Shown one piece after another: positions 9,363 through 19,117 of a stretch of 64,000 nucleotides of DNA. The position numbers were made by a program, and so were the translations under genes. The stretch is from an uncultured Jannaschia sp. (GTDB lineage: Bacteria; Pseudomonadota; Alphaproteobacteria; Rhodobacterales; Rhodobacteraceae), in the NCBI RefSeq assembly GCF_947494025.1, contig NZ_CANLTQ010000005.1:124001-188000 (forward strand), read 5' to 3'. The notes under the pieces were generated by a model that was not told the DNA's origin, did no database searches, and was given only the letters and a program-made list of their open reading frames with translations. How positions within the stretch are numbered: position 1 is the stretch's first letter; each line of letters opens with the position of its first letter.

Positions 9363-11003
9363 ATGCTCGACCTGTGGTACAAGAACGCGATCATCTACTG
9401 CCTCGACACCGAGACCTTCATGGACTCGAACGGCGACGGCGTGGGCGATTTCCAGGGGCTCGCCGACCGGCTCGACCATCTGGAGGCACTGGGCGTCACC
9501 ACGATCTGGCTCAACCCGTTCTATCCGACGCCGAACAAGGACAACGGCTACGACATCTCGGACTTCTACTCGGTCGACGCGCGGCTGGGCAGTCTGGGCG
9601 ACTTCGTCCACTTCATCCGCGAGGCGCGTCATCGCGGGATGCGCGTTCTGGTCGACCTCGTGGTCAATCACACCTCCATCGAGCATCCCTGGTTTCGGGC
9701 GGCCCGGTCCTCGCCCGACTCGCCCTATCGGGACTGGTACGTCTGGTCGAAGGAGAAGCCGGAGGACATCGCCAAGGGCATCATCTTCCCCGGCGTGCAG
9801 GAAGCGGTCTGGACCTACGACGAGACGGCGCAGGCCTGGTACATGCACCGCTTCTATCAGTTCCAGGCCGACCTCAACATCGCCAACCCCGCCGTGCGCG
9901 AGGAGATCGAACGGATCATGGGGTTCTGGCTGGAACTCGGCGTGTCGGGCTTTCGCATCGACGCGGTGCCGTTTCTCGTCGAGTACAAGGGTCTCGACGA
10001 GGAGCCGGACCGCGATCCGCTGCTGCTCCTGTCGGAGATCCGCGACTTCCTGTCCTGGCGGAAGGCGGAGGCGATCCTGTTGGCGGAGGCCAACATCGTC
10101 CGCGATAAGGCGCCCAAATATTTCGGCGGCCGCGGATTCGAGACGGACGAGCGGATGCACATGCTGTTCGACTTTCCGCTCAACCAGGCGATCTGGCTCG
10201 CCATGGCGCGGGGCGATGCCGGGCCGATCGAGGAGGCGTTGCGCTCCCGTCCGACCGAACCCCCGCTACAGGCGCAATGGGCGACATTCCTGCGCAACCA
10301 CGACGAGCTGTCGCTCGACAAGCTCAGCGAGAGCGAACGGCAGGAGGTTTTCGACGCCTTCGGCTCCAAGGAGGACATGCGGATCTATGACCGCGGCATC
10401 CGTCGGCGGCTCGCGCCCATGCTCGGCGGTGACCAGCGACGCATCCTGCTCGCGCAATCCCTGCTCTTCGCGCTGCCCGGCACGCCGGTCCTGTGGTACG
10501 GGGACGAAATCGGAATGGGCGAGGATCTGTCCCTTCCGGAGCGAAATCCGGTGCGCACGCCGATGCAATGGGCCGACGAGCCGGGCGGCGGGTTTTCCAC
10601 GTCCGACGCGCCGGTGCGTCCGCCGGTGGCCGACGGTCCGCTCGGCTACCGGCAAACCAACGTCGCGGCGCAGCGGAACCGCCACGGCGCGCTGCTGACG
10701 GAGGTCCGATCGCTGATCGACACGCGCCGGGCTTGCCCCGAGATCGGCTGGGGCGAATGGAGCCTCGTGCCGGACCTCCCCCATGGCGTGCTCGGCCTCA
10801 GAAGCCGGTGGAAGAACGGGGAGATCGTCACGCTGCACAACCTTCGCGACGAAGCCATTCAGGTCGCGGCGGCGGAGCTGGCTTCCGGATCGCTCACCGA
10901 ATTGCTGCAGCCGAGCGCGAAGGGTTCACGGGTTGAGACCGACGCGGTCGAACTCGAACCCTACGAATATCGCTGGTTTCGCGTTGGCGGGGAACGACGC
11001 TGA
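9363..11003 (+). CDS. GH13 alpha-amylase-family enzyme, trehalose-synthase-like
   Basis: Second GH13 enzyme, 546 residues. The N-terminus (LWYKNAIIYCLDTETFMDSN) and the DNGYDISDFYSVDARLGSLG stretch resemble maltose alpha-D-glucosyltransferase (trehalose synthase, TreS), which interconverts maltose and trehalose. Catalytic residues are Asp200 (GFRIDAV), Glu242 (LLAEAN) and Asp314 (RNHDELS). The C-terminal part has the small beta domain, with no fused maltokinase domain. It lies 9 bp after the alpha-glucosidase, so co-transcription is likely. TreS activity versus amylosucrase- or glucosidase-like hydrolysis cannot be settled from motifs alone. Confidence 0.88.
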   Translation: MLDLWYKNAIIYCLDTETFMDSNGDGVGDFQGLADRLDHLEALGVTTIWLNPFYPTPNKDNGYDISDFYSVDARLGSLGDFVHFIREARHRGMRVLVDLVVNHTSIEHPWFRAARSSPDSPYRDWYVWSKEKPEDIAKGIIFPGVQEAVWTYDETAQAWYMHRFYQFQADLNIANPAVREEIERIMGFWLELGVSGFRIDAVPFLVEYKGLDEEPDRDPLLLLSEIRDFLSWRKAEAILLAEANIVRDKAPKYFGGRGFETDERMHMLFDFPLNQAIWLAMARGDAGPIEEALRSRPTEPPLQAQWATFLRNHDELSLDKLSESERQEVFDAFGSKEDMRIYDRGIRRRLAPMLGGDQRRILLAQSLLFALPGTPVLWYGDEIGMGEDLSLPERNPVRTPMQWADEPGGGFSTSDAPVRPPVADGPLGYRQTNVAAQRNRHGALLTEVRSLIDTRRACPEIGWGEWSLVPDLPHGVLGLRSRWKNGEIVTLHNLRDEAIQVAAAELASGSLTELLQPSAKGSRVETDAVELEPYEYRWFRVGGERR

Positions 11004-11304
11004 ATGGGCCGGAGCCCGGAATTGCACAAGTAAGGGTTTCCTCACCTTTACGTGACGATTAATTTCCGTTAAGTTATTTAGTGTCTCGTATCGGTCAGGA
11101 CGAGTTCCAACGTTTCAGTGCGTATCCAGTTCCCTTGACCGTGGCCTGCGCGTCCTCTGGCTCCGCCAGATGTCGCGCAGGCTTTTTTGCGGGACCAGTT
11201 GCGGAGCGTCTCGTGCGGATACAAAGCCGCCTGAGACCCGTATTCCCGTTGCGGGCCAGCGGATGCCCGGCCTACCTTCGGCCTCGATCCATAGGGAGGC
11301 TGCC
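11004..11304 (+). other. Intergenic region with AT-rich segment and strong terminator; candidate small RNA
   Basis: No protein gene is apparent in these 301 bases. Positions about 11030-11095 are distinctly AT-rich compared with the surroundings and include GTAAGG...CCTTTAC and TTAATTTCCGTTAAGTTATT. This is followed by 50 unremarkable bases and the strong terminator at 11144-11188. The arrangement (possible promoter, about 60-110 nt, intrinsic terminator) fits either a long 3' end of the GH13 transcript or an independent small RNA. The last 50 bases carry the ribosome-binding site AGGGAGG of the next gene. Confidence 0.45.
11144..11188 (+). terminator. Strong Rho-independent terminator
   Basis: GCCTGCGCG (11144-11152) pairs with CGCGCAGGC (11174-11182). 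An inner stem TCTGGC/GCCAGA extends the hairpin, and six T residues (11183-11188) follow. It ends transcription coming from the GH13 pair or from a small RNA in the AT-rich segment just upstream. Confidence 0.9.
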
Positions 11305-12057
11305 TTGCCGTTTCACGACCAGACGATCCTGCTGACCGGGGCGACGGGAACCATAGGGGTGGAGATCGCCCGCTGCCTTGCCGCCGACGGGGCCCGGGTG
11401 CTTCTGCACTACGTCTCGAACGCGGACGCGGCGGAGCGCTTGGCGACGGAGATCGGTGGCGGCGCCCGCGCCCTGCGCGCCGATCTCACCGACCCCGTCG
11501 CGGCGACCGCGCTCTGGGAGGATGCGGTTTCGCTGGCGGGGCGCATCGACGGGCTGGTGAACAATGCCGCGATCCGCAGCGAGCTCACGATCGATGCCGA
11601 CCTCGACGCCTGGCACGCCTACTGGGCGCGGGAGATGCAGGTGAATTTTCAGGCAGCGGCCGACCTGACCCGCGCCGCGATCCGGCACTTCCTCGAGACC
11701 GGCGGCGGGCGAATCGTCAACATGGGCTCCCGCTCCGGGCAGCGCGGATACACCGCGGACGCGATGGCCTATGGCTGCGGCAAGGCCGCGCTGATGAACC
11801 TGACCAAGACCGTGGCGCGCAATTTCGGGACCGAGAACATCCATTGCGTCGCCATCTCGCCCGGCTGGGTCCGCTCGCCCATGGCTGAGGCCTACATCGC
11901 CGAGAACGGGGAGGCGGCCGCGCTCGGGGAGATCCCGATCCGCGCGCTGGCCGAGCCGGCCGAGGTGGCGCGTGCCGTGGCCTTCGCACTCGACCGTCGC
12001 AACGTCTCGCTGACCGGGGCGGTGATCGACATCAATGGCGCGAGCTACCTGCGATGA
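11305..12057 (+). CDS. Short-chain dehydrogenase/reductase (SDR), TTG start
   Basis: SDR of 250 residues with TGATGTIG (cofactor loop), VNNAAIRSE, catalytic Ser in NMGSRSGQRG, and the active-site segment AYGCGKAALMN (Tyr-x-x-x-Lys). The C-terminus VIDINGASYLR is typical of the family. I choose TTG at 11305 because AGGGAGG lies about 7 nt upstream and the protein then begins LPFHDQTILLTG, the normal SDR start; a reading from upstream ATG codons would add 14-45 unlike residues and run over the terminator. The substrate is unknown. It is followed 190 bp later by the Ku/LigD genes, with no evident functional link. Confidence 0.9.
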   Translation: MPFHDQTILLTGATGTIGVEIARCLAADGARVLLHYVSNADAAERLATEIGGGARALRADLTDPVAATALWEDAVSLAGRIDGLVNNAAIRSELTIDADLDAWHAYWAREMQVNFQAAADLTRAAIRHFLETGGGRIVNMGSRSGQRGYTADAMAYGCGKAALMNLTKTVARNFGTENIHCVAISPGWVRSPMAEAYIAENGEAAALGEIPIRALAEPAEVARAVAFALDRRNVSLTGAVIDINGASYLR

Positions 12058-12250
12058 CCGGCACGCCGTGCGAGTTCGTCGACCGGCGCGCGCGCGACGC
12101 ATTGCTCGTCTTCGACGCAGCAGCGTTCGGGTGCGGCTCGCTGCTGGAGATCGCCGGGTCACAGACCGTGACCTGACGGCAACGGCCGCCGTCCGGCGCA
12201 GAACCAATTGGACCGTTGCGGCGTTTGTCCCGGATTCGGAGGACGACGTC

Positions 12251-13111
12251 ATGGCATCCCGTGCAGTCTGGAAAGGACAGCTCCGTCTGTCGTTGGTCGC
12301 GATCCCGGTGGAAATCCACAGCGCCACGCGGTCCGGCGCGCGGATCAGCTTCCGTCAGATTCACGAACCCACCGGCAAGCGCATCCGCTACGAAAAGACG
12401 GTCGCGGGCGTCGGTCCGGTCAAGAGCGACGAGATCATGAAGGGCTACGAGGTCGGCGACGGCGAATACCTCCTCCTGCAACCCGAGGAAATCGACGCGA
12501 TCAAGCTCGAAACCAAGAAAACTCTGGAACTCGTGCAGTTCGTCGGCGCCTGCGAGATCCCCCCGCTCTATTTCGACAAGCCCTATTACATCGTCCCCGC
12601 CGACGACCTGGCCGAGGACGCCTATCGCGTGGTCCGCGACGCGCTTCGCGCGACCGAAAAGATCGGGCTCGGGCAACTCACGATGCGGGGCAAGGAATAT
12701 CTCTGCGCCATCAAGGCCTCGGGCGACGGTCTGGTGATGGAGACGCTGTTCTACGCCGACGAGCTGAAGGAGGCGGATCCGTTGTTTCATGACATCGAGG
12801 ACGAGCCTGCCGACGAAGAACTTCTGGACGTCGCGACCCAGCTCATCGAGCGCAAGACGGCGCCTTTCGACGCGGCAAGCTTCGAGGACCATTACGACGC
12901 CGCCCTGCGCGCGCTGATCGAGTCGAAGCGCAAGAACAAGAAGACGAAGCGCGCGAGCGCCACCGGCGACGGCGGCGGAACGGGCGACGAGGGCAACGTC
13001 GTCGACCTGATGGCCGCGTTGAAGGAAAGCCTCAAATCCGACAAGGGCGGGAGCAAGGCCAAGGACGCCGCCGCGAAGAAGGGGACCTCCGGCCGCAAGA
13101 AGTCCGCCTGA
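12251..13111 (+). CDS. ku: Ku DNA end-binding protein (non-homologous end joining)
   Basis: Bacterial Ku, 286 residues. It forms a ring homodimer on double-strand breaks and recruits LigD. The beta-barrel core runs from about residue 3 to 200: WKGQLRLSLVAIPVEIHSAT, FRQIHEPTGKRIRYEKTV, VGDGEYLLLQPEEIDAI and YIVPADDLAEDAYRVVRDAL are classic Ku segments. After the minimal domain, residues about 220-286 form a Lys/Ala/Gly-rich tail (KRKNKKTKRA, then KKGTSGRKKSA), of the kind that in other bacteria contributes to DNA binding and LigD contact. The gene ends one base before LigD begins, so the two are one transcription unit. Confidence 0.97.
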   Translation: MASRAVWKGQLRLSLVAIPVEIHSATRSGARISFRQIHEPTGKRIRYEKTVAGVGPVKSDEIMKGYEVGDGEYLLLQPEEIDAIKLETKKTLELVQFVGACEIPPLYFDKPYYIVPADDLAEDAYRVVRDALRATEKIGLGQLTMRGKEYLCAIKASGDGLVMETLFYADELKEADPLFHDIEDEPADEELLDVATQLIERKTAPFDAASFEDHYDAALRALIESKRKNKKTKRASATGDGGGTGDEGNVVDLMAALKESLKSDKGGSKAKDAAAKKGTSGRKKSA

Positions 13112-13112
13112 C

Positions 13113-15530
13113 ATGACCAGCCTCGACGCCTACCTCGCCAAACGCGACTTCGACCGGACCCCCGAGCCGCGCGATGCCGGCAGCCCCGAAGGCCTGGCGT
13201 TGCGCTACTCGATCCAGAAGCACGACGCGACGCGCCTGCATTTCGATCTGCGTCTCGAATGGGAGGGGGCGCTGCTGAGCTGGGCCGTCACCCGCGGGCC
13301 GTCCCTCGACCCGAGGGAGAAGCGGCTCGCGGTCCGCACGGAAGACCACCCGATCGGCTATCTCGGCTTCGAGGGCGTGATCCCGGAGGACAGCTACGGC
13401 GCCGGCCGCGTCATGCTCTGGGATCTCGGCCATTGGCAGCCGCTGGAACCGGCCGCGAAGGGATTGGCGAAGGGCCACCTTTCCTTCGCGCTCCACGGGC
13501 AGCGCCTGACCGGCCGGTGGACGCTCGTGCGGATGCGGCGCGAGGGCAAACGCGAGAACTGGCTCCTCATCAAGGGTCGCGACGAGGCGGCGGGCAAGCG
13601 CGATCCGGTGCGTCGCTACACCCGGAGCGTCGGCACGCGCCGGACCATGACCGCGATCGGCCGGGGGGACGCGCCCGGCGATCCGCCCGCGCGCAAGGCG
13701 TCCGCGCCCAAGGTGCCGAAGCCGCAGCTCGCCACGCTGACCGACGACCTCGCCGACCCCGAGACGCATTGGCACGAGCTCAAGTTCGACGGCTATCGCG
13801 CGCTCGTGCCCATCGGGAAGGGGGGCGCGCGCATCCTCACCCGAAGCGGCCTCGACTGGTCCGACCGTTTCGCGCCGCTCCTGCCGGCCTTCGAGGATCT
13901 GCCTTGCGATACCGCGTTGATCGACGGGGAGATCGCCGCGGGCGCGGGCCTGAGCGGCTTCGGCACATTGCAGAAGGCGATAAAAGCGGGCGGGCCCTTC
14001 ACGTTTCAGGCCTTCGATCTCCTGCACCACGACGGCGAGGATCTCGCGGGCAAGCCGCTGGAGGTGCGGCGGGCGGCGCTTGATGCGCTCCTGAAGGACG
14101 CGCCGCCGCTTGGCCTGCTGCAGGCCTCGCCGGTGATCCGGGGCGCGGCGGACGAGGTCTTCGCGGCGATCTGCAAGGCCGGTGGCGAAGGGCTGATCGC
14201 CAAGCGCCTCGACACGCCCTACGCATCCGGCCGCTCACGCGACTGGCTGAAGGTCAAGTGCGAGCAGCGGGCCGAGTTCGTCGTGGTCGGCTGGCAGCGG
14301 AGCGACAAGCGCAGCCGTCCCTTTGCCTCCCTCGCGCTGGCCGCACGCGACGGGGAGGCCCTGCGCTACGTCGGCAAGACCGGCACCGGCTTCGACGCCG
14401 ACGCGATGCGGGAGGTGGCCGACAGGCTCGCGCCGCTTGAACGCGGGACCGCGCCGGTGAAGGCCCCCCGCGACGAGGCGCGGGGCGTGGTCTGGGTAAC
14501 GCCCGAACTCGTCGCCGAGGTCAAATACGCCGAGATGACGGGCGACGGGCGTCTGCGGCAGGCGGTGTTCCTCGGCCTGCGCGAGGACAAACCCGCGGGG
14601 GAGGTTCGCATGGAAAAGACGGAAAGGAAGAGCGACGCGAAATCGGACCGGCCCCGGATCGCCGGCATCGCCGTCAGCTCCACCGAGCGCGTCGTCTTCC
14701 CCGAGGCGGGGATCACGAAGGGCGATGTGGCGGAGTATTACGCGACCATGGCCGACCGCATCCTCGACTGCGTGGCCGATCGCCCCGTCTCTCTCGTCCG
14801 CCTGCCCGAGGGGCTGGAGGGCGAGCGGTTCTTCCAGCGCCATGCGGGCAAGGGATTCCCCGACGCGGTGAAGGTGGTGGAGATCGAGGAGAGCGACGGC
14901 GAAACGAAACCCTACATCTACCTCGACAGCGCCGCCGGCCTCGTCGGCGCGGCGCAGATGGGCGCGGTCGAGTTCCACGTCTGGGGCGCGCGGCGGGACC
15001 GGATGGATCGGCCCGACCGGATGGTCTTCGACCTCGACCCCGACGATGGGGTGGGTTTCGCGAAGGTCCGGGACTCCGCCGCCCACATCCGCGACGTGCT
15101 CGCGCGGCTGGGCCTCGAAAGCTGGCCGCTCCTGACCGGGGGCAAGGGCGTGCATGTCGTCGTGGACCTGCACCGCTCTTCGAGCTGGGACACGATGAAG
15201 GGCTTCGCGCAGACCTTTGCCACGCATCTCGCCGAAGCCGAGCCCGACCGCTTCACGGCGAAGATGTCGAAGAAGCGCCGACAGGGGAAGATTTTCGTCG
15301 ATTGGCTCCGCAACGAGCGCAGTTCCACCGCCATCGCGCCGTTCTCGCTCCGGGCCCGGGCCGGGGCGCCGGCGGCCGTTCCGGTGACATGGGACGAGCT
15401 CGCGAAGGTTCGAAGCGCCGCTGCCTTCGACATCCGCTCCGCGCAGGACCGCGATTGGCCCGACCGACCGGGTCCGCAGCGCATCACCGGGACGGTGATC
15501 GCGGCCTTCGAGGAATGGGTGGCCGGCTAG
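13113..15530 (+). CDS. ligD: ATP-dependent DNA ligase D with phosphoesterase, ligase and polymerase domains
   Basis: Complete multifunctional LigD of 805 residues in the order phosphoesterase-ligase-polymerase, as in Pseudomonas. PE domain: residues about 1-160 with KHDATRLHFDLRL, giving metal-binding His37, His43 and Asp45. Ligase domain: about 205-500 with adenylation motif I ELKFDGYR (Lys224), LIDGEIA, GEGLIAKR and the OB-fold part RYVGKTGTGFD. Polymerase domain: about 525-805 with GITKGDVAEYY, EGERFFQRHAGKGFPD and the metal-binding Asp640/Asp642 in VFDLDPDDG. It fills gaps, trims 3' ends and seals breaks held by Ku. It starts 1 bp after ku. Confidence 0.97.
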   Translation: MTSLDAYLAKRDFDRTPEPRDAGSPEGLALRYSIQKHDATRLHFDLRLEWEGALLSWAVTRGPSLDPREKRLAVRTEDHPIGYLGFEGVIPEDSYGAGRVMLWDLGHWQPLEPAAKGLAKGHLSFALHGQRLTGRWTLVRMRREGKRENWLLIKGRDEAAGKRDPVRRYTRSVGTRRTMTAIGRGDAPGDPPARKASAPKVPKPQLATLTDDLADPETHWHELKFDGYRALVPIGKGGARILTRSGLDWSDRFAPLLPAFEDLPCDTALIDGEIAAGAGLSGFGTLQKAIKAGGPFTFQAFDLLHHDGEDLAGKPLEVRRAALDALLKDAPPLGLLQASPVIRGAADEVFAAICKAGGEGLIAKRLDTPYASGRSRDWLKVKCEQRAEFVVVGWQRSDKRSRPFASLALAARDGEALRYVGKTGTGFDADAMREVADRLAPLERGTAPVKAPRDEARGVVWVTPELVAEVKYAEMTGDGRLRQAVFLGLREDKPAGEVRMEKTERKSDAKSDRPRIAGIAVSSTERVVFPEAGITKGDVAEYYATMADRILDCVADRPVSLVRLPEGLEGERFFQRHAGKGFPDAVKVVEIEESDGETKPYIYLDSAAGLVGAAQMGAVEFHVWGARRDRMDRPDRMVFDLDPDDGVGFAKVRDSAAHIRDVLARLGLESWPLLTGGKGVHVVVDLHRSSSWDTMKGFAQTFATHLAEAEPDRFTAKMSKKRRQGKIFVDWLRNERSSTAIAPFSLRARAGAPAAVPVTWDELAKVRSAAAFDIRSAQDRDWPDRPGPQRITGTVIAAFEEWVAG

Positions 15531-15589
15531 ACCGCGTCCTCGCTTCCCGAATATTCCTGCCAGTCTCCCCGCTGGGCGATCCGGGTGGC

Positions 15590-15960
15590 ACTCCCCTACG
15601 GGCGCGGGCAAGCTCGGCCCCCATCGCGACGCGCTGCGCGAGATGTGGGGGCGAACGCGGACATCACGATGCCGGAGTTAGCCTGCGCGCTGGAAGACGC
15701 GACCGGCGTGCAGACGGCGCCTGCCTCGCTGCGCCGGGCGCTGTGCCGCTGGGGGTTCAGGGTCAAAAAAGTCGCTGATCGCCACGGAGACCCGGCGGCC
15801 CGCGATCCGGCAGGCCCGGCGGGACCGGGTCCGCCGGCGCCTGCCGCGAATGCGGACGGAGCCGCATTGGCTCGTCTTCGTGGACGAGACCAGCGTAAAG
15901 ACCAACCTCATCCGCCTGCGCGGCAGAGCCTCCTGGCCGTTCCGGACGGGCTCTCGGTCC
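15590..15960 (+). pseudogene. IS630-family transposase remnant (frameshifted)
   Basis: Translating across frames gives an IS630-type transposase fragment. LGPHRDALREMWG is followed, after loss of one G near 15650, by ANADITMPELACALEDATGV and SLRRALCRWGFRVKK. One extra A in the A6 run near 15768 then shifts to SLIATETRRPAIRQARRD and MRTEPHWLVFVDETSVKTN, which includes the first Asp of the DDE motif (VFVDETS). The sequence loses recognisable similarity after RLRGRA, just before the stop of the RND gene at 15977. Both transposon ends and the last two catalytic residues are missing. The 446-bp gap between ligD and the RND pump holds only this remnant. Confidence 0.85.
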
Positions 15961-15976
15961 CGCCCAGACGGCCACG

Positions 15977-18900
15977 TCACTCTGCCGGCTGGTCCGCCCC
16001 CTCGGCGGTGGCGGGACGGTCGACCTTCTTGCCGCCGAAGACCCGCATCACCACCGAAAAGAAGAGCGGCACGAGAAGCACGCCCAGCACCGTGGCCGAG
16101 ATCGTCCCGCCGAGGACGCCCGCGCCGATGGCGTTGCGCCCGCCCGCCCCGGCCCCCGAACTCAGGACCAGCGGCAGCACGCCGAGCGAGAAGGCCATGG
16201 ACGTCATGATGATCGGACGGAACCGCTGCCGCGCGGCTTCTTTGATCGCCTCGAACCGCGGCTCGCCCGCGTTCATGCGCTCGCGGGCGAACTCGACGAT
16301 CAGGATGGCGTTCTTGCCGGTCAGGCCGATCACCGTGAGCAGGCCGACCTGGAAGAACACGCCATTCTGGTAGCCCCCGAGCCACGCGCCGACCAGCGCG
16401 CCGAGCACGCCGATGGGCATCGCGAACATCACCGCGAAGGGGATCGTCCAGCTTTCGTAGAGCGCCGCCAGCGACAGGAACACGGCCGCGAGCGAGAGTG
16501 CGTAGAGAAGCGGCGCCTGGTTGCCGCTCTCGATTTCCTCGAGCGAGAGGCCGGTCCAGGCGATGTCGTAGCCGTCGAGCTGCGCGACCAGACGTTCCAT
16601 CTCCGCCATCGCCTCGCCGGAGGAGACGCCGGGCGCGGGAGATCCCTGGATCTGCATGGCCGGCACGCCGTTGTAGCGGTAGATGCCCTGTGCGCCTTGC
16701 GTCCAGTTGCCGGTGGCGAAGTTCGAGAACGGCACCAGTTCGCCGTTCGCGTTGCGGACGCGCCATTGCTCGATGTCAGACGGCGTGCTCCGGGCCTCGG
16801 CTTCGCCCTGAACGTAGACCCGCTTGATCTGGCCGCGGTCGACGAAGTCGTTCACGTAGTTGCCGGCCCAGGCGATGGAGAGGAGCGTGCTCACATCGGT
16901 CGCCGAAACCCCCATCGCACCGGCCTTTCGCCAATCGATGTCGATGTTGTACTGCGACGCCGGCTCCAGCCCGTTCGGCCGGGCCGAGGCGATGAGCGGG
17001 CTCTGCGCGGCCATGCCCAGAAGCTGGTTGCGCGCGTCGTAGAGCTCGTCGTTGGTCTGGTTGAGGCGAGCCTGCAGGTAGAAGTCGAAGCCGGACACGT
17101 TGCCCAGCTCGATCACGGCGGGGGGCACGATCGGGAACACCATGCCGTCGCGGATCTGGCTGAACGCCCCGAAGGCGCGGCCCTGCAGGGCCTGCACGGA
17201 TTGATCCGGCGCGGTGCGTTCCTCCCAGTCCTTCAGGCGGACGAAGGCGAGGCCCATGTTCTGGCCGGCACCGGCGAAGCTGAACCCGGCAACGCCGAAG
17301 ACCGACTCGACGATGTCGCCTTCCGCTTCGAGGTAGTACGACTCGACCTGTTCCAGCACGTCGATGGTCCGGTCGATGGTTGCGCCGGTCGGGGTCTGGA
17401 TCAGGGTGAACATGATCCCCTGATCCTCGTCCGGCAGGAAGCCCGTCGGCGTGCGCAGGAACAGAAAGACCATGCCGACCGCGAGCGCCACGTAGATCAG
17501 GCCCACCCGCAGGGGGCGCCGGATGATCCAGCCCACGCTGCCGGCATAGCCCCGGAGCGTCCCGTTGAAGCCCCGGTTGAACCAGCCGAAGGGGCCGCGC
17601 GTCTTCGCATGGTCGGATTTCTTCAGGAGCGTCGCGCAGAGCGCGGGCGTGAGGGTGATCGCGACGACGACGGAGAGGGCCATCGCCGAGACGATGGTGA
17701 CCGCGAATTGCTGGTAGATGACGCCGGTCGAGCCGCCGAAGAACGCCATGGGGACGAACACCGCGGACAGCACCATCGCGATACCGATGAGCGCGCCGGT
17801 GATCTGACCCATCGACTTGCGCGTCGCCTCGCGCGGGCCGAGCCCGTCCTCCTCCATCACCCGCTCGACGTTCTCGACCACAACGATGGCGTCGTCCACG
17901 AGCAGGCCGATGGCGAGCACCATGGCCAGCATGGTCAGCGTGTTGATGGTGTAGCCCGCCGCGGCCAGCACGCCGAACGTGCCCAGGAGCACGACGGGCA
18001 CGGCGAGCGTCGGGATCAGCGTCGCGCGCCAGTTCTGCAGGAACAGGAACATGACGAGGAAGACGAGCACGATGGCCTCGCCCAGCGTCTTGACGACCTC
18101 CTCGATGGAGATCTCGACGAAAGGCGTCGTGTCGTAGGGGATGACGTAGTCGATCCCCTCGGGGAAACTCCGGGCGAACTCCTCCATCCGCTGCTCGACC
18201 GCGGTGGCGGTGTCGAGCGCGTTGGCGCCGGAGGCGAGGCTGATCGCCATGCCCGTCGAGGGCGCGCGGTTGAACCGGCTCTCGGTGCTGTAGTTCTCGG
18301 CGCCGATCTCGACCTCCGCCACGTCGTCGAGAAGCACGAGGCCCCCGTCGGTTTCGGCGCGCAGCACGATCTGACGGAAATCCTCGGGGGTCGAAAGGAG
18401 CGATTGCGCGGTGATCGTGGCGGTCAGGGCCTGATCGGAGGCGGTCGGGCGGGTACCGAACGCGCCGGCCGAAATCTGCGCGTTCTCCTCGCGCACGGCG
18501 GCGACGACATCGCTGGGGGCGAGTTCGAAGGCGGCGAGCTTGGACGGGTCGAGCCAGATCCGCATCGCATAGGGCGAGCCGAAGACCTGGACGCTGCCGA
18601 CCCCTTCGATCCGGCTGATCTCGTCGACGATATTGCTGTCGAGATAATCGGACAGATCGGCCTGATCGTAGGTGCCGTCCTCGGAGATGAGGGCCACGAC
18701 CTGCAGAAAGCCCGAGGCGGACTTCTCGACCGTGATGCCCTGCCGCTGCACCGGCTCGGGCAGGAGCGGCGAGGCCTGCGCGAGCTTGTTCTGGACCTGA
18801 ACCTGCGCGATGTCGGCGTCCGTTCCGGTCTCGAAGGTCAGTGTGATCTGCGTGGTGCCGGCGGAGGAAGAGGTCGAGGAGAAGTATCTCAGCCCGTCCA

Positions 18901-19114
18901 GCCCGGTCATCTGCTGCTCGATGACCTGCGTCACAGTGTTCGCGAGCGTTTGGGCCGAGGCGCCAGGATAGGTCGCCGAGACGGTGACGGTGGGCGGCGC
19001 GATCTGCGGGTACTGCGCGACCGGCAGGTTGAAGATCGACAGGATGCCGACGCCCATGACGAAGATGGAGATGACCCAGGCGAAAACGGGCCGGTCGATG
19101 AAATAGCGTGACAT
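15977..19114 (-). CDS. RND multidrug efflux transporter, inner-membrane pump (HAE1/AcrB type)
   Basis: Proton-driven tripartite efflux pump subunit of 1045 residues, AcrB-sized. N-terminal [19 protein letters not shown] is the canonical first helix. Helix 4 carries the proton-relay pair Asp407-Asp408 ([17 protein letters not shown]) at the same numbering as E. coli AcrB. The relay Lys is in [13 protein letters not shown] (Lys934). Periplasmic segments such as [20 protein letters not shown] and [12 protein letters not shown] are present. It begins 3 bp after the end of the adaptor gene. No outer-membrane TolC-like gene and no TetR-type regulator is nearby, so it must use a channel encoded elsewhere. 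Confidence 0.96.
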   Translation of the reverse strand: MSRYFIDRPVFAWVISIFVMGVGILSIFNLPVAQYPQIAPPTVTVSATYPGASAQTLANTVTQVIEQQMTGLDGLRYFSSTSSSAGTTQITLTFETGTDADIAQVQVQNKLAQASPLLPEPVQRQGITVEKSASGFLQVVALISEDGTYDQADLSDYLDSNIVDEISRIEGVGSVQVFGSPYAMRIWLDPSKLAAFELAPSDVVAAVREENAQISAGAFGTRPTASDQALTATITAQSLLSTPEDFRQIVLRAETDGGLVLLDDVAEVEIGAENYSTESRFNRAPSTGMAISLASGANALDTATAVEQRMEEFARSFPEGIDYVIPYDTTPFVEISIEEVVKTLGEAIVLVFLVMFLFLQNWRATLIPTLAVPVVLLGTFGVLAAAGYTINTLTMLAMVLAIGLLVDDAIVVVENVERVMEEDGLGPREATRKSMGQITGALIGIAMVLSAVFVPMAFFGGSTGVIYQQFAVTIVSAMALSVVVAITLTPALCATLLKKSDHAKTRGPFGWFNRGFNGTLRGYAGSVGWIIRRPLRVGLIYVALAVGMVFLFLRTPTGFLPDEDQGIMFTLIQTPTGATIDRTIDVLEQVESYYLEAEGDIVESVFGVAGFSFAGAGQNMGLAFVRLKDWEERTAPDQSVQALQGRAFGAFSQIRDGMVFPIVPPAVIELGNVSGFDFYLQARLNQTNDELYDARNQLLGMAAQSPLIASARPNGLEPASQYNIDIDWRKAGAMGVSATDVSTLLSIAWAGNYVNDFVDRGQIKRVYVQGEAEARSTPSDIEQWRVRNANGELVPFSNFATGNWTQGAQGIYRYNGVPAMQIQGSPAPGVSSGEAMAEMERLVAQLDGYDIAWTGLSLEEIESGNQAPLLYALSLAAVFLSLAALYESWTIPFAVMFAMPIGVLGALVGAWLGGYQNGVFFQVGLLTVIGLTGKNAILIVEFARERMNAGEPRFEAIKEAARQRFRPIIMTSMAFSLGVLPLVLSSGAGAGGRNAIGAGVLGGTISATVLGVLLVPLFFSVVMRVFGGKKVDRPATAEGADQPAE

Positions 19115-19117
19115 GGT

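Noticed and set aside
11060..11075. TTAA-N6-TTAA as a CtrA box in the AT-rich region
   Set aside because: Spacer is six, not seven bases; the match is not convincing.
12054..12176. Possible 40-residue reading frame overlapping the SDR stop by ATGA
   Set aside because: No ribosome-binding site of its own, no recognisable feature, and length is too short to rule out chance.
15762..15775. Programmed frameshift in the IS630-type transposase at the A6 run
   Set aside because: A +1 shift would be needed, whereas IS elements using A-runs normally shift -1; a second lesion near 15650 and missing ends indicate decay.
16697..19111. Long frame opposite the RND pump
   Set aside because: Same reason; the translated sequence is His/Arg/Gly-rich and has no fold cues.
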